Below are positions 8,082 through 16,564 of a stretch of DNA of 64,000 nucleotides, piece by piece (within the stretch, counting starts at the first letter, position 1; the number at the start of each line of letters is the position of its first letter). A program made the translations under genes and the position numbers. The notes beneath the pieces are model-generated. The model made no database searches. It was not told the DNA's origin and saw only the letters and a list, made by a program, of their open reading frames with translations. The stretch spans positions 930,001-994,000 of the forward strand of contig NZ_SWFM01000001.1 of NCBI RefSeq assembly GCF_005144865.1, written 5' to 3'. Origin of the DNA: Guptibacillus hwajinpoensis. GTDB lineage: Bacteria > Bacillota > Bacilli > Bacillales > Guptibacillaceae.

Positions 8082-8408
8082 TTATTGAAATTCCTCAATC
8101 TCATCATATTTAACATCAATGACCTTATCGGCTTTGGGGTTCACAAGAACATACACTCTTATCTCTCTTGTTTGACCATCTTCTTTTTTTAATGTGAATT
8201 CAAAGTCATACTGCTCACGCACATCAGAAATGAAAACTTTTCCATCATAGCGATAGTCTGTTACATCTTGCTCTGGATACTTTTTGGTGGTTTCTTCAAT
8301 CGCTGTCTTTCCCCATTTTGCGTAGGACGGAATCTGTGCTGAGGCGAAAGAAACTGGTACAAGCAAGCACAATAACATAAACAAGCCAATTATAATCGTT
8401 CTCTTCAA
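8082..8408 (-). CDS. Secreted DUF3889 (YqzG/YhdC-type) protein
   Basis: A 108-residue protein with a clear Sec signal peptide (LKRT, a hydrophobic core, cleavage around SFASA-Q near residue 23). The mature domain starts IPSYAKWGKTAIEETTKKYP, the hallmark of the DUF3889 family that includes B. subtilis YqzG and YhdC; its function is unknown. The frame extends upstream by 56 codons into the neighbouring gene, but an AAGGAGG site eight bases before a TTG at 8408 fixes the start right before the signal peptide. It follows the CBO0543 gene by about 70 bases on the same strand. Confidence 0.82.
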   Translation of the reverse strand: MKRTIIIGLFMLLCLLVPVSFASAQIPSYAKWGKTAIEETTKKYPEQDVTDYRYDGKVFISDVREQYDFEFTLKKEDGQTREIRVYVLVNPKADKVIDVKYDEIEEFQ

Positions 8409-8476
8409 AGCTACTACCTCCTTATCGAATATCTGAAGATAGTATTTATTGAATAGGTGCAAAACATACATGTCCC

Positions 8477-8950
8477 TTATTGTTGCTGCTGATCTTCGAA
8501 TGTAATAAATTTCATTAGGTACCGAACAATAATAAGGAAGATAAATGTGCTTACAAATGTATATGTCGATGTCCATGACTCATATTGAATAAATCCCGTA
8601 TACTTCTCGAGTACTAATTCAATTACTGTGATTCCAACTGAATAAAGAGCTGTCTGCCCTACTATTCCTTTCCAATTTGAATGTAAAGTGGTCTGATAAT
8701 AATAAATACTAAGTAGTGGAAAGAGGATGTACTCATACGTCAGGCTAGATCTGAAATGATTATTAAATAAGTTAACAGGATAAGACAGCATCCCTTCACC
8801 TACTACCAAAATACCAAGAATGGACGAATAATAACTCGTTATGAGAAAGACGATCAACCGATCCTTAAACGGACGCTTTCTTAAATTAAATAGGAGTAAA
8901 AATATTCCAACTGCAGCTAACATCCATAACACAGTTTTTTGATCTATCAT
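8477..8950 (-). CDS. CBO0543 family membrane protein
   Basis: A 157-residue protein with four to five hydrophobic helices. Its pattern (RKRPFKDRLIVF after the first helix, YPVNLFN-x-HFRSSLTYEY in the middle, and FIQYESWTSTYTF near the end) fits the CBO0543 family of small Bacillales membrane proteins of unknown function. The first in-frame codons are GTG-ATG-ATA-ATG; AGGTG lies six bases before the last ATG at 8950, which I take as the start. The C-terminus ends in a run of glutamines. The same family may begin at the left window edge. Confidence 0.8.
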   Translation of the reverse strand: MIDQKTVLWMLAAVGIFLLLFNLRKRPFKDRLIVFLITSYYSSILGILVVGEGMLSYPVNLFNNHFRSSLTYEYILFPLLSIYYYQTTLHSNWKGIVGQTALYSVGITVIELVLEKYTGFIQYESWTSTYTFVSTFIFLIIVRYLMKFITFEDQQQQ

Positions 8951-9054
8951 TATCATCACCTACATAAACTGACTGTTTATTTCTTCATTCTCTTTTAGTA
9001 TTTGTCACAATTATTTATTTCAATCAAAACGAATATAAAAATGCAAATTGCACT

Positions 9055-9180
9055 CCTTTGGGGTATAACCTGGCCCTCTAGTCCCGCAGGAGTCGAGCAC
9101 CCTTCCGCTACAATCAGCTAAGTGATATTCTTTATAGAAAAATCTTTAAAAAGCAACAACCTTTTAGAAAAGAGCCTTAC
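9055..9180. repeat. Dispersed Bacillaceae repeat, right half (copy A)
   Basis: It carries CTAGTCCCGCAGGAGTCGAGCACC, split here as CTAGTCCCGCAGGAG then TCGAGCACC, then TTCCGCTACAATCAGCTA and a terminal CTTTTAGAAAAGAGCC. It matches the right half of the full copies at 23.5 and 52.3 kb; the left half is missing. It fills much of the 380-base gap between the CBO0543 and DUF2254 genes. The rest (8951-9054 and 9181-9330) is AT-rich with no gene and presumably holds both promoters. Confidence 0.8.
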
Positions 9181-9330
9181 AAAAAGAGCCTGTTTTTTTA
9201 TACAGTATCACTTTCAGAAACAGACTTATAAAAACACCAGTTAATATAAAAAATTATTCATCCACGGTTTAATTCAAATCAACAAGGGTAATTCTAAAGT
9301 GTTAAAGAGACTCAGAAGGGAGCCCCTGCC

Positions 9331-10716
9331 ATGTTTAAGAAATTACTACCGTGGCAGCTACGAAAGTATTTTGAAATGCCAAAGCGTATTCGTAAGCATG
9401 AACTTCAGTCAACACTGTGGTATATGCCAGGGTTATACATTTTAGGTTCTTTTATTTTCGTAGCCATCACACTCTATGTCGATACTGTGTTTGAACTTTC
9501 AAATTACGTTCCTGAAATGTTACGTACGTCAGCACAGCCAACTCGCCTGTTAATTAGCGCTCTAATTGGCGGTATCTTAACACTCAGCGCCTTTACACTC
9601 AACTCCTTACTCGTTGTCCTCACAACGTTTAGTGGCCAGTTCTCACCTCGAATGTTAATGAATTTCGTAGCAGACAGAACGACCCAGCATTTTATTGGAA
9701 TCTTTCATTTTAGTTTTGTATATGTCCTCGTTATATTCTTATTTATCACGAGTGAAGAAAACGAATATTTCGTAGCTATCCCAGGCATGACCGTATTTCT
9801 TGCTTTTGTAACGGTCATAACATTCATTTTCTTTATGAACCATGCAACAAGCTGGATGCAAGTGCATAATATCGCAACACATATGAAAGAAGAATCGATT
9901 TCCATAGTCAGAAAAACACTCCGCAATGATCTTGAACAGTTTCGTTGTGAAGAGCCAAACGACCTTATGGAAAAGGAACAAAATAATGAGACACTGATCA
10001 CAGCACATAAATCTGGCTATATTCAACTTATTGATTTTAAAGCCATGATAGATCAAGCAGAAAAAGATCAAGTGATCGTCGGGCTTCATAGCAAGGTTGG
10101 AGATTATGTTCTAAAAGATAATCGCTTCTTTTCATATTGGGGACCAGGGTCAGAACGTGTTAACCCTGAGAAATACGTTGCATATATCGAAGTTGGATAT
10201 AAAGAAACAGAGATTCAAGATATCAAAATGGGTATGACAAAACTATCTGAAATCGGTGTGAAGTCGCTTGGAAATAATGATCCACAGACCACAATCACCG
10301 TTATTCATCAGATGGCTGATCTCCTTCTTGAAGTTGAACGAGATATCACCTTTACGCCATATCTCGCCGACCAAAACAAACAAGTTCGAGTCATTATGGA
10401 TGCAGAGGACTTCGGTTACTACCTATATAGAGGCTTTGGCTACTTAAGACACTATGCAGGAGATAACTATCCCATCATTACGGAGATTATTATTGCACTT
10501 AGTATGGTTGCACAATCGATTAGTAAGGATAAACTAGATATCGTGTGGGATTTTGCAAAAAACTCGATGGATCATATTCCTAAACAGTTCATTTACAACC
10601 TTGATCGTGATTACCTTTTACAAAAGCTTTATAACCTCGCAGTCTTTACGAACCACCAAGAGGACTACTATCCAATCGAGAAGAGACTCCTTACCATTGA
10701 AGATCATCACTCTTAA
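9331..10716 (+). CDS. DUF2254 family membrane protein
   Basis: A 461-residue protein with four N-terminal membrane helices (about 28-50, 75-98, 115-138, 145-168) followed by a cytosolic domain of nearly 300 residues. The segment GGILTLSAFTLNSLLVVLTT followed by SGQFSPRML is the DUF2254 hallmark. The function is not established. AAGGGAG lies about nine bases upstream of the ATG. It is monocistronic, ended by a hairpin shared with the convergent asnB gene. Confidence 0.9.
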   Translation: MFKKLLPWQLRKYFEMPKRIRKHELQSTLWYMPGLYILGSFIFVAITLYVDTVFELSNYVPEMLRTSAQPTRLLISALIGGILTLSAFTLNSLLVVLTTFSGQFSPRMLMNFVADRTTQHFIGIFHFSFVYVLVIFLFITSEENEYFVAIPGMTVFLAFVTVITFIFFMNHATSWMQVHNIATHMKEESISIVRKTLRNDLEQFRCEEPNDLMEKEQNNETLITAHKSGYIQLIDFKAMIDQAEKDQVIVGLHSKVGDYVLKDNRFFSYWGPGSERVNPEKYVAYIEVGYKETEIQDIKMGMTKLSEIGVKSLGNNDPQTTITVIHQMADLLLEVERDITFTPYLADQNKQVRVIMDAEDFGYYLYRGFGYLRHYAGDNYPIITEIIIALSMVAQSISKDKLDIVWDFAKNSMDHIPKQFIYNLDRDYLLQKLYNLAVFTNHQEDYYPIEKRLLTIEDHHS

Positions 10717-10725
10717 TTCAACACG

Positions 10726-10756
10726 AAAAGGTGACCACATTGGTCACCTTTTTTTA
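10726..10756. terminator. Shared terminator, DUF2254 gene / asnB
   Basis: AAAAGGTGACCA pairs with TGGTCACCTTTTTT. It lies between two convergent genes and touches the stop codon of asnB, so it can work in both directions. Confidence 0.9.
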
Positions 10757-12661
10757 CCGATATGCAGCTACTTTACTCACAATTTCATCCTCTAAACGCA
10801 ATTCTTCAGACGAATAAATTTGTTCTACGTAAATTTGATGCCATAGCATAAAAATAAGCACGGTCCAAATTTTACGAGAATAATCACCTTTTCCAGATGC
10901 ATGCGCATCCAACAAGTCCTTCACATATGACTTATTGATTAAGTAATCTGTTTCACTTACATGTATTAACTGATTTGCCCATTCATACAACTCGTTTTTC
11001 AACCAAAGACGAATCGGTACAGGGAAGCCAAGTTTCTTACGATCGAGAACGTGATTGGGAACAATTCCTCGAACTGCTTTGCGAAGAATTGACTTTGTTG
11101 TGCCATCAGCGATCTTCTCATCTATTGGAATTTCTCGCGCAACACGAAATACTTCTTTATCTAGGAATGGTACACGAAGCTCGAGAGCATTCGCCATCGT
11201 CATCTTATCAGCTTTTAATAAGATATCTCCTCGAAGCCACGTTTGAATGTCAACATACTGCATCTGATTAACAGGATTCTCACGCTTTACATTTTGATAG
11301 AATGGCTTCGTGATTTTCTGATAATGTTCATTCTCAAAGTAAGTTGTGAGTAGCTTTTCCTTTTCTTCCTCTTCAAACATTTTTGCATTTCCAATGTACC
11401 GCTCGGATAGTGGCGTAGATCCACGCTCAAGGAAGCTCTTTCCTCTCATACCCTCTGGAAGTACGCTTGCTACTTGATTTACCATCCGTTTCATGATTGT
11501 CGGCATTGGTTTAAAGAGACGGAGTGAACTCGGCTCACGGTAGATGTTATAACCACCGAAGAGTTCATCTGCTCCTTCTCCTGAAAGAACAACCGTTACA
11601 TGCTTTCGCGCTTCTCTTGCAACGAAATAAAGGGGAACACATGCAGGGTCTGCAAGCGGATCATCCATATGCCACATGATCTTAGGAAGCTTTTGCACAT
11701 ACTCTTTCGCTGAAATCATATAAGCATAATTCGGTACGCCTAACTTCTCAGCTGTTTCTTTCGCTACATCAACTTCTGAATAACCTTCATGCTCAAATCC
11801 AACAGAGAAAGTTTTGATTTGTGGATTAACCTTTTTTGCCATTGATACAATAATGGAAGAATCAATTCCCCCTGATAAGAAAGATCCTACCGGTACGTCA
11901 CTTCGCATATGAATGCCTACAGAATCATATAGAACGTCCTGAATGGATTTTATCCAGTTACGTTCAGTTGTAATTGGTTTAAATGTTGCATGAAAATAGC
12001 GTTTAAACACCAACGGTTCGTTATGTTTCTTAACAAAATAATAACCGGGTTCAACCTTCTTAATTCCTTCGGTCATAGTTAACGGCTCAGGTACATATTG
12101 AAAGCTTAAATAGTGCTGCAATGCAGCTGGATTAACCTTCTCGAATTCTTCAAAGAGAGTAATACTCTTTTTCTCAGAGGCAAAAATAATTTCTTCCTCA
12201 TCTTGTTTGTAATAAAGCGGCTTAATTCCAAACGGATCACGAGCTCCAACCAGCTTTTTCTCATGCTTGTCCCAGATAAGAATCGAAAACATACCGCGTA
12301 AATCAGCAAACGCTTTCTCGCCTTTGTAGACAAAAAGACTAAGAACGACTTCCGTGTCAGATTCCGTCTGAAACGTAAAACCCTCTTTCCTTAACTGCTC
12401 GCGAAGTTCAACGTAATTGTATACTTCGCCATTAAAAACCATCCAGTAACGCTCATTCTCATAATGATAGGGCTGATGACCACTTTCTAGATCAATAATA
12501 CTTAACCTTCGAAATCCTAGAGATATAGATGCATCTGTATAATACCCTTCATCATCAGGACCTCTATGTGTAATAACTTGATTTCTTCGTACGAAATCAG
12601 AACGATCTTGATGATCGGATTTCCCTGGTTCTGTACGTAACACCCCAACAAAACCACACAT
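10754..12661 (-). CDS. asnB: Asparagine synthetase (glutamine-hydrolysing)
   Basis: It makes asparagine from aspartate, glutamine and ATP. The 635-residue protein starts MCGFVGV: after Met removal Cys2 is the class II glutaminase nucleophile. HRGPDDEG near residue 32 and the FNGEVYNY segment are glutaminase motifs. The synthetase half has the PP-loop SGGIDSS at 263-269 and LSGEGADELFGGY. Length and the LERGSTPLSERYIGNAK segment fit B. subtilis AsnB better than AsnO (614 aa) or AsnH (747 aa). The frame extends 19 codons upstream, but the protein must begin at MCG. The RBS is weak (AAAGAAAG). Confidence 0.95.
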   Translation of the reverse strand: MCGFVGVLRTEPGKSDHQDRSDFVRRNQVITHRGPDDEGYYTDASISLGFRRLSIIDLESGHQPYHYENERYWMVFNGEVYNYVELREQLRKEGFTFQTESDTEVVLSLFVYKGEKAFADLRGMFSILIWDKHEKKLVGARDPFGIKPLYYKQDEEEIIFASEKKSITLFEEFEKVNPAALQHYLSFQYVPEPLTMTEGIKKVEPGYYFVKKHNEPLVFKRYFHATFKPITTERNWIKSIQDVLYDSVGIHMRSDVPVGSFLSGGIDSSIIVSMAKKVNPQIKTFSVGFEHEGYSEVDVAKETAEKLGVPNYAYMISAKEYVQKLPKIMWHMDDPLADPACVPLYFVAREARKHVTVVLSGEGADELFGGYNIYREPSSLRLFKPMPTIMKRMVNQVASVLPEGMRGKSFLERGSTPLSERYIGNAKMFEEEEKEKLLTTYFENEHYQKITKPFYQNVKRENPVNQMQYVDIQTWLRGDILLKADKMTMANALELRVPFLDKEVFRVAREIPIDEKIADGTTKSILRKAVRGIVPNHVLDRKKLGFPVPIRLWLKNELYEWANQLIHVSETDYLINKSYVKDLLDAHASGKGDYSRKIWTVLIFMLWHQIYVEQIYSSEELRLEDEIVSKVAAYR

Positions 12662-13021
12662 AATATTAGCCACACTTTCTTTTGAAATAATAAGTCTATT
12701 GTAACATTTTTGTAACACTAATGTAACATAATGGTTACAAAGCTTTTATTGCAATTGATGGCTTTTTCAGTCCAGGTTAATTTTAGTGTAAAACTATTTC
12801 ATTTAGCTATCTAATTTGAGAACACTACGACTTATCCATTTTGTAAATTCCGATAATTAAAGTTTAAATATGCTATGTAAGGACCGATCTTCTCCCTATT
12901 TACCATCAATCACTTCTATTAAATCATATTATCCCCTATGCTCGTAACAATTTTCAGAAAAAAGACACAATTCGACTCAATCAGACATTAATCATTGCTC
13001 AACACTTTCTTTAAGAGGATT
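12662..13021. other. Gene-free interval upstream of asnB
   Basis: About 360 AT-rich bases without a credible frame. The 5' untranslated region and promoter of asnB must lie here; TAACATTTTTGTAACACTAATGTAACATAATGGTTAC contains three TGTAAC/GTTACA-type repeats within 12700-12740 that could be a protein-binding site (described in pieces: GTAACA at about 12701, 12711 and 12721, then GGTTAC). I see no riboswitch or T-box motif. Confidence 0.4.
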
Positions 13022-13055
13022 AAAAAACCATTCCGCTTAAGAAATGGTTTTTCTA
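13022..13055 (-). terminator. Terminator after methyltransferase gene
   Basis: AAAAACCATTcCGCTTAAGaAATGGTTTTT forms a stem of ten base pairs with a T run on the minus-strand side, immediately downstream of the stop of the gene at 13058. Confidence 0.85.
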
Positions 13056-13057
13056 AT

Positions 13058-13663
13058 CTATTTGTAAGGAGTTGCCCAAATCAGGTGAAACGTTCCCATC
13101 AAGTGACTTTCGACTTTAGTAACTTTCAATTTGTTGTTTACTAATTTAATAATATCTCGATCAAGATGACATCCAATCCGTTCAGACAACAAAGGATCGA
13201 GTTTTTCTTGCAAGCGAGCAGCTACTTTATTCGAACTAATACCGTGTTCGAATAAGAGGATTTGTCCACCTGGTTTGCACCATCTTGACATTTGGCCAAG
13301 TACAAAATCTGGATTGGGATAAGAACACATGGAAAGCGTCGATACGATGGTATCAAACTGATTCTCTTGAAACATGAGTTCCTCTACATCTTCTTGAATA
13401 ACAGTGCAATCGTACGAAACTTCTTGTGCTGCTCCTTTCGCATAGCGCACCATTTCAGGACTAAAATCGACGGCCGTTAATGACGTTACGTTACGATATA
13501 GTGGAAAGTTCGTCCCTGTTCCAGCAGACACTTCCAGAATATTGCCACTTGCATTTGCGAGTAACTTCTTACGGAGCTTTGTATCAATCGTTATCTTGTT
13601 TCTCCGCTTTTCATATAATTTTGCATGTTTATCGAATATTTTCGCTTGTTTTGTTGGGTTCAT
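13058..13663 (-). CDS. Class I SAM-dependent methyltransferase
   Basis: A 201-residue methyltransferase with the glycine-rich SAM-binding motif LEVSAGTGTNFP near residue 43. The acidic end of strand two is AVDFSPEMV (about 64-72), then a QEDVEEL segment and the post-motif KPGGQILLFEHG near residue 131. It resembles the Methyltransf_11/UbiE-like group; the substrate is unknown. AGGAAGTG lies about five bases before the ATG. It stands alone, with its own terminator. Confidence 0.85.
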   Translation of the reverse strand: MNPTKQAKIFDKHAKLYEKRRNKITIDTKLRKKLLANASGNILEVSAGTGTNFPLYRNVTSLTAVDFSPEMVRYAKGAAQEVSYDCTVIQEDVEELMFQENQFDTIVSTLSMCSYPNPDFVLGQMSRWCKPGGQILLFEHGISSNKVAARLQEKLDPLLSERIGCHLDRDIIKLVNNKLKVTKVESHLMGTFHLIWATPYK

Positions 13664-13796
13664 CGTTCACTTCCTATCCTATGTTCATTATTGTGTTTTC
13701 TTTTCAAAAGTGGAAGGTAATACACACTCTTCAATTCTACTATAACATCATTAATGTGCAGCAGTTCAGGGATTGTTTCTGTTCATGCTCTACCAA

Positions 13797-13834
13797 CTTA
13801 AAAACAGCTGCGGATGTACTACTCCGCAGCTGTC
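13797..13834 (-). terminator. Terminator after peroxiredoxin gene
   Basis: On the minus strand GGACAGCTGCGGA pairs with TCCGCAGCTGTTTTT around an eight-base loop. It lies two bases past the stop of the peroxiredoxin frame, so the whole gene including its 3' half looks like a maintained transcription unit. Confidence 0.9.
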
Positions 13835-13836
13835 CT

Positions 13837-14442
13837 TCAAATTCTTCCTATATACATCGTGTTACGAACAATACCTGGCTGTCCTGGTACCCAATTAGCC
13901 GGAACACCCTGACCCGTTATTTCGTTATATTGTAATCCCTGCATTAATCTAAGAATCTCATACGCATTCCGTCCTACTTCAACCGGATAGACCATCTTCG
14001 TCACGATTACTCCCTCAGGATCGACAATAACTGTACCTCGATAAGTAGCTCCTGCGTCTTCATTAAGAATACGATAGGCTTTGCTGATCATATGATTCCG
14101 ATCACTCACAAGTGGATAGTTCACCTTAGAAGCAGCTGGGGAAACTTCTGTAAACACTTTATGAGCATAGACACTATCTGTGCTAATCCCAAGTACTTCT
14201 GTATTCATACTCTTCAACTGAGGATAAATAGCAGCGACCGCTGCAAGTTCCGTTGGTCAAACAAACGTGAAGTCACTTGAATAGAAAAAGAGAATCACCC
14301 ATTTACCTCGATAATCCTCAAGACTGACTTCCTTGATTTCTTTATCTTTCGGATCAAAAGCCTGAGCTCGGAAGGAAGGGGCCAGATCGGTTGTTTGTGC
14401 GCAATTAGGAAGATTGCATGGTCCTTTATGTTCGCTCTCCAC
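13837..14442 (-). CDS. Peroxiredoxin (AhpC/TSA), likely selenoprotein with in-frame TGA
   Basis: A thiol peroxidase of the AhpC/TSA family that reduces hydroperoxides. It is one frame of 202 codons broken by a single TGA at 14259-14257, codon 62. Translation around it reads F-T-F-V-(TGA)-P-T-E; the family signature is FTFVCPTE, so TGA replaces exactly the peroxidatic cysteine codon. Sequence after it is fully conserved ([34 protein letters not shown]). The usual resolving cysteine of VCPAxW is V here, so it would be a one-active-residue enzyme; Cys9 and Cys14 lie near the N-terminus. GTG 14442 follows GAGGTG by five bases. A SECIS-like hairpin follows the TGA. The alternative is a fresh nonsense mutation. 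selABCD genes are not in this window. Confidence 0.75.
14231..14244 (-). promoter_or_regulatory. Candidate bacterial SECIS hairpin
   Basis: Within the peroxiredoxin gene, on the minus strand, GCAGC-GGTC-GCTGC forms a perfect stem. The GGTC loop begins 17 bases after the in-frame TGA. In E. coli fdhF, as I recall it, the apical loop AGGUCU starts at a nearly identical distance (GGUC 18 bases after UGA). Apical GU and distance are what SelB recognises in bacterial SECIS elements. The motif lies within codons for L-A-A-V-A-A, so it is also coding. SelB binding is inferred. Confidence 0.65.
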
Positions 14443-14603
14443 TGTTTCACCTCTTTTCAAGAGCAGTATATGAGCAATGAATGAGCTTATTGCCTATTTC
14501 CTTCTTTTGTTGAGTGATATTCTCTATCTATTTGTAAAAAAGAGGATTTAATAGAGTCAGTTTAAATAGTCATCTAAAGAAGGATAGATTGGAGGTTTTT
14601 GCA

Positions 14604-15935
14604 ATGAAAGTACAATCCAAGGTCTCATCCAAGTCACGGCTTAGGGGCCAACTAAAAGAATTTAGACAAGATCCTCTTCACTTTCTAATGAGTAATAGTG
14701 AGCTTCAAGGGGATGTGGCGCATTTCAGATTCGGGCCACAAAAGGTTTACCTCCTTACAAATCCCGCTACGGTTAAGCAAATTATGTTAAATAAAGAGTA
14801 CGCATTCGCAAAATCAAAGAACTTCCGTCAACTAGAACCTTTTGTTGGTAAAGGACTTCTTACGAGTGAAGGGGAACTTCACCGTAAACAGCGTCAACTC
14901 ATTCAACCGCTATTTCGAGCTGATGAAGTTCAGAGGTATGGAGAAGAGATGGTCTCACTTACTGATACGTATTGTAGAAGTTTCAAAGATGGAGAAACAA
15001 GATTAATTACAAGAGATATGATGAACATAACGCTTGCTGTTATTTCCAAAACAATGTTCAGTATGGAGCTATTCGAAACACATGAAACAGTAGGTAAACC
15101 GATTGATTTAGCACTTGAAATCGTAACCAAGCGTATTCGTTCCCTATTGAAAATCCCGTTATCAATCCCAACGAAAGACAATAAGCAATTCAATCATTCA
15201 GTCCAAACGTTGGACCGAGTGATCTATCACATGATTAACTCCAGAAGAAACATAGCTTCTAATGATTTACTCAGTGTTTTAATGAAAGCAACGAACGAAG
15301 ATGGTACCATGTCCGATCAGCAACTAAGAGATGAATGCATGACTATTTTTCTAGCTGGTCATGAAACAACAGCAAATGCTCTTTCATGGTCCTTCTATTT
15401 ATTGGCGAAACACCCTCTTAAAAGAAAGAAAATGCTAGAGGAGTTGGAGACTGTTCTAGGCAATCGTCTCCCTTGCTCGAAAGACGTTGAACTTTTGCCA
15501 TACACGACGAATGTCATTCGAGAAGCCCTTCGCCTTTATCCACCTGCCTGGCTCTTTGGAAGAGATGTAACAAAAGCGGCCACACTTGATGCACTCACAC
15601 TACGGAAAGGTGACAGACTTTTAATTAGCCCTTATGTTATGCATCGGAATGCTGAATATTTCACCTCACCTCATTTGTTTAAGCCTGAACGATTTGAAGA
15701 GGGATTCCTTAAGAAAATCCCTTCATATACTTATATCCCTTTTGGAGGTGGAGCGCGAGTTTGTATTGGAAATCACTTCGCTATGATGGAAGCGGTTCTT
15801 CTCATCGCTACCATTAGCCAGAAATTCACGTTTGACTTACTGGAAGAACAGAGTTCTATCGAGCCTTATCCACTCATAACACTTCGTCCAAGAAACGGAC
15901 TTTTAATGCGTGTTAAAGACCGAACGAAAAAATGA
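14604..15935 (+). CDS. Cytochrome P450
   Basis: A 443-residue haem monooxygenase. Hallmarks are the I-helix oxygen-activation motif AGHETT (251-256), the K-helix E-x-x-R as EALR (307-310), the PERF motif, and the haem loop FGGGARVCIG with axial Cys387. No membrane anchor is seen, so it is soluble. It resembles the eukaryote-like class with CYP102-type haem domains, but has no fused reductase; electron donors must come from elsewhere. ATG 14604 has GGAGG eight bases upstream; a TTG at 14589 lies before that site. It is monocistronic with its own terminator. The substrate cannot be inferred. Confidence 0.95.
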   Translation: MKVQSKVSSKSRLRGQLKEFRQDPLHFLMSNSELQGDVAHFRFGPQKVYLLTNPATVKQIMLNKEYAFAKSKNFRQLEPFVGKGLLTSEGELHRKQRQLIQPLFRADEVQRYGEEMVSLTDTYCRSFKDGETRLITRDMMNITLAVISKTMFSMELFETHETVGKPIDLALEIVTKRIRSLLKIPLSIPTKDNKQFNHSVQTLDRVIYHMINSRRNIASNDLLSVLMKATNEDGTMSDQQLRDECMTIFLAGHETTANALSWSFYLLAKHPLKRKKMLEELETVLGNRLPCSKDVELLPYTTNVIREALRLYPPAWLFGRDVTKAATLDALTLRKGDRLLISPYVMHRNAEYFTSPHLFKPERFEEGFLKKIPSYTYIPFGGGARVCIGNHFAMMEAVLLIATISQKFTFDLLEEQSSIEPYPLITLRPRNGLLMRVKDRTKK

Positions 15936-15967
15936 AAGGTTAACTCATTACGAGTTAACCTTTTTTG
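15934..15967 (+). terminator. Terminator after P450 gene
   Basis: AAAGGTTAACTC pairs with GAGTTAACCTTTTTT directly after the stop codon. Confidence 0.9.
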
Positions 15968-16187
15968 TTAATATATTCCAAAACACTCCTTGTAAACGGT
16001 CTTAACAACAAAAATCCCCTCAAGAAGAGGGGGGAGAGAATAGGCTATAGTTCACGTTATGTTCGTAAGCGCTTCATTATGACTCCAAATAATCATTAAA
16101 ATATAAGGAGAATGCCTCAGATTGTTAGGAAACCAAAATAAATTATGTTATTATATAAATCAGTTTAAAGAGAAAAGAGGGATTTAC

Positions 16188-16370
16188 ATGGAGGAAGAAC
16201 AGGAACAGGAAATCATTCTCCCTGAAATCGGTAGTGTCGTTGAAATCGATAATCGCAGAGCAAAAGTCGTTAGCCTATTAAACAACACGATTGTTGCTGA
16301 ATGGGAAGAATACTCAGAAGACGAAGAAAAGCGTGTGGTTGTCAGACACGAAGAATATAAAATGCTTTAA
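16188..16370 (+). CDS. Small acidic hypothetical protein
   Basis: A 60-residue acidic protein: a Glu-rich start, then a small beta-barrel-like segment (IGSVVEIDNRRAKVVSLL followed by NNTIVAEWEEY). The pattern recalls KOW/DUF2187-like small Bacillus proteins, but I cannot assign a family firmly. AGAGGG sits seven bases before ATG 16188; the 22 codons upstream are AT-rich and unlikely to be coding. A strong terminator follows directly. Between it and the P450 gene a small CCCCTC-AAGA-AGAGGGG hairpin occurs at about 16017-16034. Confidence 0.65.
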   Translation: MEEEQEQEIILPEIGSVVEIDNRRAKVVSLLNNTIVAEWEEYSEDEEKRVVVRHEEYKML

Positions 16371-16372
16371 CA

Positions 16373-16403
16373 CAAAAGGACAGGTACTTACCTGTCCTTT
16401 TCT
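16373..16403 (+). terminator. Terminator after small acidic gene
   Basis: AAAAGGACAGG pairs with CCTGTCCTTTT around a six-base loop, three bases after the stop codon. Confidence 0.9.
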
Positions 16404-16439
16404 CATATGCTCTTCTATTTTCTTAACCACCATTCACAC

Positions 16440-16515
16440 TACCCCATAAACGCGCGCCCCTGTGACTGTCCAAATAGGCCTCTGAAGTGGAGCACCTTCC
16501 GCTACAAATAAAAAA
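16440..16515. repeat. Decayed remnant of dispersed repeat (copy B)
   Basis: GAGCACCTTCCGCTACAAATAA matches the core GAGCACCCTTCCGCTACAATCA of copy A; the flanking CCCCTGTGACTGTCC and GGCCTCTGAAGTG look like worn remains of the same element. Only the right-centre is recognisable. It lies between two convergent small genes. Confidence 0.5.
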
Positions 16516-16564
16516 GAGACGATCAAAGTCTCATTTCTACCTTACACTTCACTTAGTTCTAAGC

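Noticed and set aside
10553..10795. 80-codon frame overlapping the end of the DUF2254 gene and the terminator
   Set aside because: It runs through a strong terminator stem and into the antisense of asnB; no RBS.
13837..14460. Two separate short genes or a simple pseudogene instead of one peroxiredoxin
   Set aside because: Both halves are in the same frame, only one TGA separates them, it falls on the catalytic Cys, and a SECIS-like hairpin follows. Chance nonsense is possible but less likely, so I kept one recoded CDS with moderate confidence.
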